Part shown: one piece after another, positions 16,684-25,225 of the stretch
How positions within the stretch are numbered: the stretch's first letter is position 1
Layout: the number at the start of each line of letters is the position of its first letter
Origin: Clostridium drakei
GTDB taxonomy: Bacteria; Bacillota; Clostridia; Clostridiales; Clostridiaceae
Length of the DNA stretch: 64,000 nt
Reading direction: 5' to 3'
NCBI RefSeq assembly: GCF_000633595.2
Contig: NZ_JIBU02000001.1
Location: 62,001-126,000, forward strand
The notes under the pieces: generated by a model
Told to the model about the DNA's origin: nothing
The model's database searches: none
What the model saw: only the letters and a program-made list of their open reading frames with translations
Program-made: the position numbers and the translations under genes

Positions 16684-17477
16684 TGAATAAAAAAGTTTTT
16701 AATTGGATTTCAGTTTTATATACTGCTTTAATATTTTTATTTTTATATGTTCCAATATTTGTAGTAATAGTTTATTCCTTTAATGCGTCAAAAAGTAATG
16801 CAATATGGGCTGGATTTACCCTTGATTGGTATGAAAAATTATTTGATGATACAAATGTAATGATTGCTTTTAAAAATAGTATTATAATTGCGGTGTCTAG
16901 CACAATAATTTCTTCAGTAATAGGAACTTTAGGTGCCATAGGCTTATATAAATATAAGTTTAGAGGGAAAAGTATAGTTGATATGCTTCTTAATATAGTC
17001 ATAGTAATACCTGAAATTATTATGGGAATATCACTATTAATATATTTTTCACAGCTTAATGTACCTTTTGGAATAACCACTTTAGTTTTATCACATGCTA
17101 CCTTTTGTATTCCATTTGTGCTTATTGTAGTAAGAGCAAGATTTGCAGGATTTGATAGTTCTATTGAGGATGCTGCTATGGATTTAGGTGCAAACAGGTT
17201 TAAAGTATTTACCAGCATAATTTTGCCACTTATATTACCAGGCATACTTTCAGGTGCCATGCTGGCGTTTGCATTATCATTTGACGATGTAATTATAAAT
17301 TTCTTTGTATCAGGGTCAGAAAGCACCACTTTACCAATTAAGATTTTTTCAATGTTAAAGTTTGGATTGTCTCCAGAAATTAATGCACTATGTACAATAA
17401 TGCTAATTTTTATATTTATCCTCATTATTGTTTCACAAGGTATAAGATTTAAAAGACAGGATAAAAATTTAAATTAA
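16683..17477 (+). CDS. potC: PotC-like ABC permease
   Basis: Second permease, 264 residues with six membrane segments. The EAA loop reads EDAAMDLGANRFKVFTSIIL (about residues 161-180). It begins at the last base of potB and is followed 26 bp later by the binding protein. The PotC NPLL-type N-terminus (VLYTALIFLFLYVPIFVVIV) is typical. Confidence 0.9.
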   Translation: MNKKVFNWISVLYTALIFLFLYVPIFVVIVYSFNASKSNAIWAGFTLDWYEKLFDDTNVMIAFKNSIIIAVSSTIISSVIGTLGAIGLYKYKFRGKSIVDMLLNIVIVIPEIIMGISLLIYFSQLNVPFGITTLVLSHATFCIPFVLIVVRARFAGFDSSIEDAAMDLGANRFKVFTSIILPLILPGILSGAMLAFALSFDDVIINFFVSGSESTTLPIKIFSMLKFGLSPEINALCTIMLIFIFILIIVSQGIRFKRQDKNLN

Positions 17478-17503
17478 TTATATTTAGAGGGGGATTGGGT
17501 TTT

Positions 17504-18595
17504 ATGTACAAAAAATTATCAAAAATTTTAAGTTTACTGCTTGTAGCAGTATTATCAACATTTGCATTTTCAGGATGCTCAAAATCAACTACTACATCTA
17601 GTAACACGCAAAAGGCAAGTGAAGAAAAAGTAGTGAATATATTTACTTGGGCAAATTATGTGCCAGATGATGTTGTAAAAAAATTTGAAAAGAAAACAGG
17701 AATTAAAGTAAACTATACTAATTTCTCGACTAATGAGGAAATGCTTGCTAAGCTCCAAGCTGTTAAAGGATCACAATATGATGTAGTTATTTGCAGTGAC
17801 TATATTGTTGAAGTTATGGGAAAACAAAAAGATGTATTAATGCAGCCTATAGATAAAGCAAACATAGCTAACTACAAAAATGTAGATACTAAATATTTAA
17901 ATCAGGAATACGATAAAGGAAATAAATATTCCATACCTTATACATTAGGTACTCAAATGATTGTTTACAATCCAGATAAAATAAAAACTGACATTAAGGG
18001 TTATAAAGATTTATGGAATCCAGAACTTAAAGGTTCTATGGTACTTGTAGATGATTCAAGAATAGTAATAGGTATGACTCTTAAAAAGTTAGGATATTCA
18101 ATGAATGAAACTGATAAGGCTAAGCTAGATCAAGCAAAAGCAGAATTAAAGAAACTAAGACCTAATGTAAAAGTTTTTGATGCAGATACACCACATAATA
18201 GTCTTATAAGTGGCGATACTAGTATAGGATTTATGTATGGTTCACAAGCATCAGCAGCTGTAAGAGCAAATCCTAAATTTAAAATAGTATATCCTGAAGA
18301 AGGAATGAATATAGAAGAGGATAACTTTGTAATACCAGTAAAAGCGCCACATAAGAAAAATGCAGAACAATTTATAAACTTTATGTTGGATGGAGAAATA
18401 AGTAACGCAGCTACTACATCTAATGAATATATTAATACTAACCTTGCAGCTAAACAGTTTATGTCAAAGGAATATTTAAATAATAAAGCTGTATTTATTC
18501 CAGATGAAAATTTCAAAAAAGGGGAACATTTTAAGGACTTAGGTGATGCGGCTAAAACTTATGATTTAATTTGGTCTGAATTTAAACAACAATAA
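17504..18595 (+). CDS. potD: PotD-like substrate-binding lipoprotein
   Basis: Extracellular binding protein for the importer, 363 residues from the ATG at 17504, which follows GAGGGGG. The N-terminus is a lipoprotein signal with lipobox FSGC, modified at Cys25, then a Ser/Thr linker. The mature start VVNIFTWANYVPDDVVKKFE is the classic spermidine/putrescine-binding opening. Because two amidohydrolases follow in the same operon, the true ligand may be another amine- or amide-containing compound. Confidence 0.9.
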   Translation: MYKKLSKILSLLLVAVLSTFAFSGCSKSTTTSSNTQKASEEKVVNIFTWANYVPDDVVKKFEKKTGIKVNYTNFSTNEEMLAKLQAVKGSQYDVVICSDYIVEVMGKQKDVLMQPIDKANIANYKNVDTKYLNQEYDKGNKYSIPYTLGTQMIVYNPDKIKTDIKGYKDLWNPELKGSMVLVDDSRIVIGMTLKKLGYSMNETDKAKLDQAKAELKKLRPNVKVFDADTPHNSLISGDTSIGFMYGSQASAAVRANPKFKIVYPEEGMNIEEDNFVIPVKAPHKKNAEQFINFMLDGEISNAATTSNEYINTNLAAKQFMSKEYLNNKAVFIPDENFKKGEHFKDLGDAAKTYDLIWSEFKQQ

Positions 18596-18615
18596 AATTT
18601 TAGGAAGGTGAAAAT

Positions 18616-19983
18616 ATGGATATTTATGATTTGTTAATTAAAAATGGAACGCTGATAGATCCAGAAAGTAATACTATGATTCATGGAAATGTAGGCATTA
18701 ATCAATGTAAAATAGCCATAATCACCAAAGAAAATATATGTGGGAAAAAAGAAATTGATGCACAGAGATGTATTGTTTGTCCAGGATTTATAGATATTCA
18801 TGGTCACATAGATGGTCATAGAGAATGTGGAGAATTGTCTGTATTTCAAGGAGTAACTACAACTATAGGAGGAAATTGTGGCTTTTCTCCTGAGGATTTA
18901 AAAAAGTTTTTTCTTGAACAGGATAAAAAAGGTTTTCCAATAAATCAAGCTCAATTTATAGGACACTTTAATTTAAGAAAGAATGTAGGATTAATAAATC
19001 CTTATATAGCTGCAACAGATTTTCAGATAAAGTGTATGGAAAATATAGAAAAAAAGCTTTTTGAAGAAGGTGCTGTTGGATTATCTTTTGGTTTAGAGTA
19101 TGCTCCAGGAGCATCTTTTGAAGAAGTTATTGCACTTAGTAGTATTGCCGCTAAATATAAAAAACTAGTAGCAATACACACTAGATTGGATGGACCAAAA
19201 GATCTTGATTCTTTAAAGGAAGCTATAAAAATTGCTGAAATTACAGGTGCAGCAGTTCAAATATCACATTTTGTATATCAATATGGAACAGGTATAATGA
19301 CTGAAGCACTTGAAATTGTAGAGGATGCAAGAAAAAGTGGATTAAATGTGTGGTTAGACAGTGGTATGTATACAGATTTTGCTACATCTATAGGTACTAG
19401 TGTTTTTGATGAAGATCATATTAAAAAATTTAATTGGAAGCTTAATGATATGTTAGTTTCTACAGGTAAATATAAAGGAGAGAGACTGACAGAAAAGCTT
19501 TATAAAGAGCTTAGGGATAACTATAAAAATGAAACTATAGTTTGTTTTACAGGTGTTGAAGATGAAATTTATGAAGTGCTTTTAAAGGAGTATGTTATGC
19601 TATCTTCAGATATAGGACCTAGTCCTTCTGGAAATAGATCAGAAGGGCATCCACAAAATGCAGGAACATTTCCAAGATTTTTCAGAAAAATGGTAAGAGA
19701 ACAAAAGAGTATTTCTCTTATTAAGGCTATAGAAAAATGTACACTATTACCAGCAAAGGTTCTTGGACTTACAAGTAAAGGAAGATTGAAAGAAGGATTG
19801 GATGCTGATATAGTAATATTTGATATAGAAACAATAAGTGATAAATCTGATTTTCTAGGGAAAGGAAAACCTGATGCTAAACCAGAAGGAATTCATTATG
19901 TAGTTGTAAATGGAACAATTGTTGTAGAAAACGGTGATATAATAGATGAAGTTTTACCAGGAAAAACAATAATAGATAAATAG
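18616..19983 (+). CDS. Amidohydrolase, D-aminoacylase-like
   Basis: A 455-residue metal-dependent amidohydrolase. It opens LLIKNGTLIDPES, has the metal-binding GFIDIHGHIDGH (about residues 56-67) and ends with GLDADIVIFD, the pattern of N-acyl-D-amino-acid deacylases and dihydroorotase relatives. The later metal-site region includes VAIHTRLDG and QISHF. It starts 20 bp after potD with an AGGAAGG ribosome binding site, so it is co-transcribed with the importer. The substrate is not known; an imported N-acyl or cyclic amide is the simplest guess. Confidence 0.75.
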   Translation: MDIYDLLIKNGTLIDPESNTMIHGNVGINQCKIAIITKENICGKKEIDAQRCIVCPGFIDIHGHIDGHRECGELSVFQGVTTTIGGNCGFSPEDLKKFFLEQDKKGFPINQAQFIGHFNLRKNVGLINPYIAATDFQIKCMENIEKKLFEEGAVGLSFGLEYAPGASFEEVIALSSIAAKYKKLVAIHTRLDGPKDLDSLKEAIKIAEITGAAVQISHFVYQYGTGIMTEALEIVEDARKSGLNVWLDSGMYTDFATSIGTSVFDEDHIKKFNWKLNDMLVSTGKYKGERLTEKLYKELRDNYKNETIVCFTGVEDEIYEVLLKEYVMLSSDIGPSPSGNRSEGHPQNAGTFPRFFRKMVREQKSISLIKAIEKCTLLPAKVLGLTSKGRLKEGLDADIVIFDIETISDKSDFLGKGKPDAKPEGIHYVVVNGTIVVENGDIIDEVLPGKTIIDK

Positions 19984-20014
19984 AATAAATGAAAGAGTAA
20001 GGAAGAGTTGAATT

Positions 20015-21175
20015 ATGGATATTAAAAATTTAGCAAAACAAAGTGAAAAATATACTATAGACATTAGGAGAGACATTCATCAAAATCCCGAACCATCATG
20101 GAAAGAATTTAGAACAACAGAGCTTATAGAAAGAGAACTAAAATCATTTGGTATAGAAACTAAAAAGCTTAAAAGAACAGGTATTATAGGTATTCTTAAA
20201 GGAATAAAATCGGGAAAAACGTTAGCACTTAGAGCGGATATAGATGCACTATCTATAAAGGAAAATACAGAATTACCTTTTAGATCAAATAATGAGTATA
20301 TGCATGCTTGTGGTCATGATTGTCATACAGCAATGCTTTTAAGTGCAGCTAAAATATTATCTGAAATAAAAGACCAATTTAATGGTACAATAAAATTTAT
20401 ATTTCAGCCAGCAGAGGAAACTTGTGTTGGTGCCAAGGTGATAATGGAAGAAGATAATGTACTTGAAGGTGTAGAGGCAATATTTGGTATGCATATATGG
20501 GGCAATTTGGAGTATGGAAAATTCAATATAGAGTCTGGTGCTAGAATGGCTTCAGCAGATACCTTCAAAATAAAAATAAGAGGAACTGCAAGTCATGGCT
20601 CTACACCTCATTTGGGAGTAGATTCTATTGTTGCTGCATCAGCAGTGGTTATGAATTTACAGAGCATAGTAAGCAGAAATATAAATCCAATTGAACCAGT
20701 GGTTATTACTGTTGGAACTATAAAAGGTGGAGATAGATTTAATATAATTGCAAATGAAGTAGTTATGGAAGGAACTACAAGAGCATTTTCACAGGAAGTG
20801 AGAATAGTTATAGAAAAGAAAATGAGAGAAGTAGTTGAAAATACAGCTCAAACCTATGGAGCTGAAGGAACACTAGAATATGAATACTGTCCAGCTCCAC
20901 TTATAAATGATCCCAAATTAACAGATACAGCATTAAAGTCTGTGAAAAAACTTTATGGAGAAGATAGTTTAATACCTATGGATAAATTAACTATTTCTGA
21001 AGACTTTACCTACTATATGGATAAGGTTCCAGGGATATTTGTATTCTTAGGTGGTGGAAATGAAAAGCTTGGTATGTATGCAAATCATAATGATAAGTTT
21101 ATAATAGACGAAAGTGCATTAAGTAGGGGAACTGCCTTATATGTTCAGTTTGCTGCAGACTTTTTGAACAGCTAA
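20015..21175 (+). CDS. M20 family amidohydrolase (N-acyl amino acid type)
   Basis: A 386-residue zinc peptidase-family protein of the hippurate/N-acyl-L-amino-acid hydrolase branch. Metal-binding HACGHDCHTAM lies near residues 96-106, QPAEETCVGAKVM-like sequence near 130, the dimerisation domain begins near GTASHGSTPH, and the C-terminal EDFTYYMD carries further active-site residues. It is the last gene of the pot operon, 31 bp after the other amidohydrolase. Two different amidohydrolases behind one importer suggests stepwise deacylation of an imported compound. Confidence 0.85.
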   Translation: MDIKNLAKQSEKYTIDIRRDIHQNPEPSWKEFRTTELIERELKSFGIETKKLKRTGIIGILKGIKSGKTLALRADIDALSIKENTELPFRSNNEYMHACGHDCHTAMLLSAAKILSEIKDQFNGTIKFIFQPAEETCVGAKVIMEEDNVLEGVEAIFGMHIWGNLEYGKFNIESGARMASADTFKIKIRGTASHGSTPHLGVDSIVAASAVVMNLQSIVSRNINPIEPVVITVGTIKGGDRFNIIANEVVMEGTTRAFSQEVRIVIEKKMREVVENTAQTYGAEGTLEYEYCPAPLINDPKLTDTALKSVKKLYGEDSLIPMDKLTISEDFTYYMDKVPGIFVFLGGGNEKLGMYANHNDKFIIDESALSRGTALYVQFAADFLNS

Positions 21176-21324
21176 ACCAAAAAAGTAAATAATAAATTAT
21201 TGTGTAAAAAACAGTAAGAATAAGTAATTATATAGAAATACACCCTTCAAAGTCCTATAGAAAAAAGTTAAAAGCCTGTATATAATTAATAATATAATAA
21301 TACAAATTTGAGGGGGTATTTTTC

Positions 21325-21432
21325 ATGGATGAAAAGCAAATGGAAATAATTGAAAAGATTTTAAGAGAGCTCCAAGATATTAAAGTAATTCTTCAAGAAA
21401 AAATGAGTGATGATGAAAGCGTAGAAGAATAA
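21325..21432 (+). CDS. Small 35-residue protein, unknown
   Basis: An ATG nine bases after GAGGGGG opens a 35-codon frame: MDEKQMEIIEKILRELQDIK, then VILQEKMSDDESVEE and TAA. It is predicted to form one amphipathic helix, possibly a coiled coil. The excellent ribosome binding site argues that it is translated. The rest of the 21176-21690 gap shows the downstream promoter and nothing else. Confidence 0.6.
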   Translation: MDEKQMEIIEKILRELQDIKVILQEKMSDDESVEE

Positions 21433-21617
21433 AAAATTTACATAGTTTATTTGTTTTGAAAATTTTAACAATGCTGTTCTAATTAGGTGTTTAAATGATG
21501 TGAAAATTAGTTAAACGCCTTTTTGTTATGTACTCAGATAATTTTTGTAATTTATAAACTAAAATATAAATTATTATTTTTTAGTTTAAGAAAAACAACT
21601 TTTTTGCATTTTGTCAC

Positions 21618-21646
21618 TTTACAAATTTAGCACGATAAAGTATAAT
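21618..21646 (+). promoter_or_regulatory. Sigma-A promoter of the amino-acid ABC genes
   Basis: TTTACA (21618-21623), a 17-bp spacer and TATAAT (21641-21646), about 45 bp before the binding-protein ATG. Confidence 0.65.
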
Positions 21647-21690
21647 CATTAATATATTAATTGAAAGTATTTTGTTAGGAGGCTATAAAA

Positions 21691-22497
21691 ATGAAAAAGA
21701 GACTTGTGTTTTTAGTAATTGCAATATTTACATTGGGGGTATTAATTTCTGGTTGTGGAAAAAAGGAACAAGCTACTGATAACTCATGGAAGGAAATACA
21801 GCAAAAAGGGAAATTTGTATTAGGTTTAGATGATAGTTTTCCACCGATGGGATTTAAAGATGACAAAGGTCAAATTGTTGGATTTGACATAGATATGGCA
21901 CAGGAAGCAGCAAAGAGGATGGGTGTAAAAGTTGAATTAAAACCAGTTCAATGGGATGGTGTTTTACTAAGTTTAAATAATAAAGACATAGATGTTATAT
22001 GGAATGGACTTACAATTACAGATAAGAGAAAACAACAAATAACATTTTCTAAGGTATATCTTCAAAATAAACAAATTATAGTAACAAACAATGATTCTAA
22101 TATAAAAACTAAAAAAGATTTAGCAGGAAAGAAAGTAGGTCTTCAGTTAGGAAGCAGTAGTGAAACGGCATTAAATGCGGATAGTACCACTACAAAATCT
22201 ATAAAAGAAGTAAAAAAGTATTCTAATAACACAGAAGCATTGATGGATTTAAAGACAGGACGTATAGATGCTGTAGTTGTAGATGAGGTAGTAGGAAGAT
22301 ACTACATATCAAAGAAACCTGGACAATATAAAGTTGCTGATGAAGATTTTGGTAAAGAAGATTATGGTGTAGGCATAAGAAAATCAGATGTAAGTTTTAA
22401 GAATGAACTTGATAAGACTTTAGATGCTATGAAAGCAGATGGAACAGCAGATAAAATTTCACAAAAGTGGTTTGGAAAAGATATAATTGCAAAATAA
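21691..22497 (+). CDS. Amino-acid ABC transporter binding lipoprotein
   Basis: A 268-residue family 3 solute-binding protein. The lipoprotein signal ends in the lipobox LISGC with Cys22. The mature part contains the polar amino-acid pattern KFVLGLDDSFPPMGFKDDKG and GFDIDMAQEAAKRMGVKVEL, with the AGKKVGLQLGSSSE second-lobe motif. It would deliver a polar amino acid to the permease 17 bp downstream. The exact amino acid cannot be read. Confidence 0.9.
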   Translation: MKKRLVFLVIAIFTLGVLISGCGKKEQATDNSWKEIQQKGKFVLGLDDSFPPMGFKDDKGQIVGFDIDMAQEAAKRMGVKVELKPVQWDGVLLSLNNKDIDVIWNGLTITDKRKQQITFSKVYLQNKQIIVTNNDSNIKTKKDLAGKKVGLQLGSSSETALNADSTTTKSIKEVKKYSNNTEALMDLKTGRIDAVVVDEVVGRYYISKKPGQYKVADEDFGKEDYGVGIRKSDVSFKNELDKTLDAMKADGTADKISQKWFGKDIIAK

Positions 22498-22514
22498 AGA
22501 GGGAAGTGATTTAA

Positions 22515-23153
22515 TTGACTAATCTTATGGATGTTACAGGATTTATTTTAAAAGGGAGTTTAATATCTTTAGAATTATTTTTAATAGTTGCAGTTTTTTC
22601 TATACCTTTAGGGATTTTGATTGCAGTAGGAAAAATATCAAGTATAAAACCTTTGAGAGTAGTATTAAGTTTATATACATGGGCTTTTAGAGGGACTCCT
22701 TTATTGCTTCAACTTTTTTTTACATATTTTGGACTTCCTGTAATGGGTATAAGATTAGAACCATTAACAGCAGCAAGTATAGCATTCACTACAAATTATG
22801 CAGCATATTTAGCAGAAATATTTAGAGCTGGAATAGAATCTATTGATAAGGGTCAATTTGAAGCTGCTAAGGCACTTGGAATGAGTTATGGACAAACTAT
22901 GATAAAAATAATAATACCTCAAGCTGTTAGAAACGTAATTCCTGCAGTTTGTAATGAAAGTATAAATCTTATAAAAGATACAGCATTAGTTGCAGCTATT
23001 GGTATTGGTGACTTGCTCAGAGCTGCAAAGGAAATTGTAACACGAGATTTCACCATTACCCCTTTTATGATAGCTGCAGTAGTATATTTATTTATTACAT
23101 CAATACTTGTAACAGTATTTAGAAATATTGAAAAAAAATATTCTGTATATTAA
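22515..23153 (+). CDS. Amino-acid ABC transporter permease
   Basis: A 212-residue HisM-type permease with about five membrane segments. It has the family segment RGTPLLLQLFFTYFGLP and the EAA loop EAAKALGMSYGQTMIKIIIP (about residues 115-134). I prefer the TTG start at 22515, placed 9 bp after GAGGGAAG, over an ATG at 22527. No ATP-binding subunit follows, so the ATPase must come from elsewhere or has been lost. Confidence 0.88.
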   Translation: MTNLMDVTGFILKGSLISLELFLIVAVFSIPLGILIAVGKISSIKPLRVVLSLYTWAFRGTPLLLQLFFTYFGLPVMGIRLEPLTAASIAFTTNYAAYLAEIFRAGIESIDKGQFEAAKALGMSYGQTMIKIIIPQAVRNVIPAVCNESINLIKDTALVAAIGIGDLLRAAKEIVTRDFTITPFMIAAVVYLFITSILVTVFRNIEKKYSVY

Positions 23154-23186
23154 TTTTAATCTTCTGTTATTGGAGAAAGATTTCAG

Positions 23187-23309
23187 TTATTTATTACTAA
23201 TTGAAGTTTTTTTCCTTTTTTCTTTTTTTAAATTACAATTGTCTAAACACTCTTTTAAGCATTCTTCAATTACATCGCTAGTTATTTCGAAGTTTTCTAC
23301 CTTTTTCAT
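23187..23309 (-). CDS. Small Cys/Lys-rich protein on the minus strand
   Basis: A 40-residue minus-strand frame with GGGAGGAA upstream of its ATG: MKKVENFEITSDVIEECLKE, then CLDNCNLKKEKRKKTSISNK. It has three cysteines in a CLKECLDNC cluster, which could bind a metal. It faces the permease gene convergently. The strong ribosome binding site makes it more credible than the overlapping plus-strand frame. Family not recognised. Confidence 0.55.
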   Translation of the reverse strand: MKKVENFEITSDVIEECLKECLDNCNLKKEKRKKTSISNK

Positions 23310-23532
23310 AATATAATATTCCTCCCAATAATAAAAAAATTTAGTGAAGTGAAAACAAGAATATGTAAATTATTATACCATATTTTTCCAGAAACACAAG
23401 CGATATTATATTTAATTCCACATATAAATACCACATCATAGTTAAAATAGCTGAAGGGTGGTACTTTATTTATTTTGGCTTGTGTATAAAATATTAAGTA
23501 AGAAGAGAAATAAAATGTATGGAGGAATTAAA

Positions 23533-24435
23533 ATGAAAATAGGAGTTGTAATGGGTGGAATATCTTCTGAAAGAGAAGTTTCCTTAAATTCAGGAAAAGA
23601 AATAGTAAAATATTTTAATAAAGAGAAATATGATGTTGTTCCAATAGTAATAGATAAAAAGGATGATATTATTGCAAAAGCAAAAGATATAGATTTTGCT
23701 TTTATAGCACTCCATGGTAAGTTTGGAGAAGATGGGATAATACAAGCAGTACTTGAAACTATGGATATTCCTTATTCTGGATGTGGACCATTGACAAGTG
23801 GTGTATGTATGGATAAAGATATAACTAAAAAGATATTAAGATCAGCAGGTATAAATACAGCAGATTGGTTGTCTGTAAAATCTGTAGAAGAAATAGATTA
23901 CGATCTTATAGAAAAAATAGGCTATCCTGTAGTAGTAAAGCCTAATTGTGGAGGGTCAAGTGTAGCTACAAATATAATCAAGAAAAAAGAAGATATAGAA
24001 AGTGCTGTTAGCTTGGCATTAGATTATGATACAGAAGTTATGATAGAAAAGTATATTAAAGGTGATGAAGTAACTTGCTGCATGATGAATGGTGAAGTTC
24101 TTCCATTAATAGCTATAAAGCCTAAAGCAGAATTCTTTGATTATACAGCAAAATATGCTGATGGTGGTTCAGATGAAATTATAGTAAAACTTGAAGAAGG
24201 AATTCAAAATAAAATAGAAGAAATGGCATTAAACTGCTGGAAAGTTTTAAAATGTAATGTGTATGTAAGAGTAGATATGATAGTAAAAGAAGGCGTGCCA
24301 TATGTGCTTGAATTAAATACACTACCAGGTATGACTAAAAATAGTTTATTCCCTAAAAGTGCAAAGGCCGTAAATATGTCATATACAGATTTATTAGAGA
24401 AAATAACTGAGTATTCATTAGCTGAAGTAAGATAA
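23533..24435 (+). CDS. ddl: D-alanine--D-alanine ligase
   Basis: ATP-grasp enzyme that makes the D-Ala-D-Ala dipeptide for cell wall precursors, in the cytoplasm. With the ATG at 23533 behind GGAGGAA it has 300 residues, the standard length. N-terminal [17 protein letters not shown], the [10 protein letters not shown] loop near residue 60, [10 protein letters not shown] in the ATP-grasp domain, and C-terminal [14 protein letters not shown] with the Mg-binding Glu/Asn are all present. A start at 23458 would add 25 unsupported residues. Confidence 0.95.
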   Translation: MKIGVVMGGISSEREVSLNSGKEIVKYFNKEKYDVVPIVIDKKDDIIAKAKDIDFAFIALHGKFGEDGIIQAVLETMDIPYSGCGPLTSGVCMDKDITKKILRSAGINTADWLSVKSVEEIDYDLIEKIGYPVVVKPNCGGSSVATNIIKKKEDIESAVSLALDYDTEVMIEKYIKGDEVTCCMMNGEVLPLIAIKPKAEFFDYTAKYADGGSDEIIVKLEEGIQNKIEEMALNCWKVLKCNVYVRVDMIVKEGVPYVLELNTLPGMTKNSLFPKSAKAVNMSYTDLLEKITEYSLAEVR

Positions 24436-24615
24436 AAGTCAATAGATATATGAATAATAAAAATAAAAGAGCTGTCGCATTAGCATAAAAAATATGTTAA
24501 CACGTCAGCGTTTTTTATATATTTACATAAAATAAAAATAAATACAATAATACAATTGTTTTGAACTTGAAATTAAAGTATAATTATATAAATATTACAT
24601 GTAGGAGTGAGTTTT

Positions 24616-25008
24616 GTGATAAGGAATATTAAATCAAGTATATATTTAATTATCCTAATAATGTATATATTGCTTAGTAGTGTATTTTTCAATTACAAAT
24701 CACATATTTTAATTAAGAAGTTTGATGTTTTTTCTATAATGATTTTAACATTAGTGTTTTCAATACTCTTCGGATTTTTATTGAATTTTGAAAATTTAAT
24801 AAAGAAATTAAGAATGCAAGGAAAAATTTCTTGGAATATACCTAAAATATTAATTTGTTTTATTTTAGGTGTTATTATAATCACATCTATACTTGAGTAT
24901 CTAAAAATAATTTCTATATGGTATATCATGGACATAAGCAAATATACATTAACTTTGATTGGAGTTTTATTTGGATATCTCTTTTCAGATTTATTTGAAA
25001 AACAATAG
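24616..25008 (+). CDS. Small integral membrane protein, unknown
   Basis: A 130-residue protein from a GTG at 24616, 8 bp after TAGGAG. It has about four membrane segments: residues 7-24, 35-57, 73-92 and 105-124, with a Lys-rich cytoplasmic loop between the second and third. No family recognised. It is followed by a strong hairpin, so it is likely a single-gene unit. Confidence 0.6.
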   Translation: MIRNIKSSIYLIILIMYILLSSVFFNYKSHILIKKFDVFSIMILTLVFSILFGFLLNFENLIKKLRMQGKISWNIPKILICFILGVIIITSILEYLKIISIWYIMDISKYTLTLIGVLFGYLFSDLFEKQ

Positions 25009-25027
25009 ATGGTATATAATTTGCTTA

Positions 25028-25070
25028 ATGCAACAGCTCCTTCTATTTTATATATAAGGAGCTGTTGCAT
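25028..25070 (+). terminator. 15-bp hairpin terminator
   Basis: ATGCAACAGCTCCTT (25028-25042) is perfectly complementary to 25056-25070. The 3' tail is T-rich only in part, so it may also act from the other strand. Confidence 0.65.
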
Positions 25071-25225
25071 TATATTTCATTTTAAGATAAACGATATTTA
25101 ATTGAAATATTACTTGATCAAATATATAATAATTATATGTCTTGAAATTTGTCTAACTTTAGAAGTTATTGTAGTATTATAATTCAAATTAATATGTTAT
25201 TTAGAATAGTCCTGGGAGGTGTTAA

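Noticed and set aside
18616-19983. Allantoinase missing from the ureide cluster
   Set aside because: Although an amidohydrolase, its motifs and its place in the pot operon fit the D-aminoacylase group, and it is 10 kb from the ureide genes.
23128-23316. 62-residue plus-strand frame after the permease
   Set aside because: It overlaps the permease end, has poor initiation, and is the complement of the better supported 40-residue minus-strand gene.
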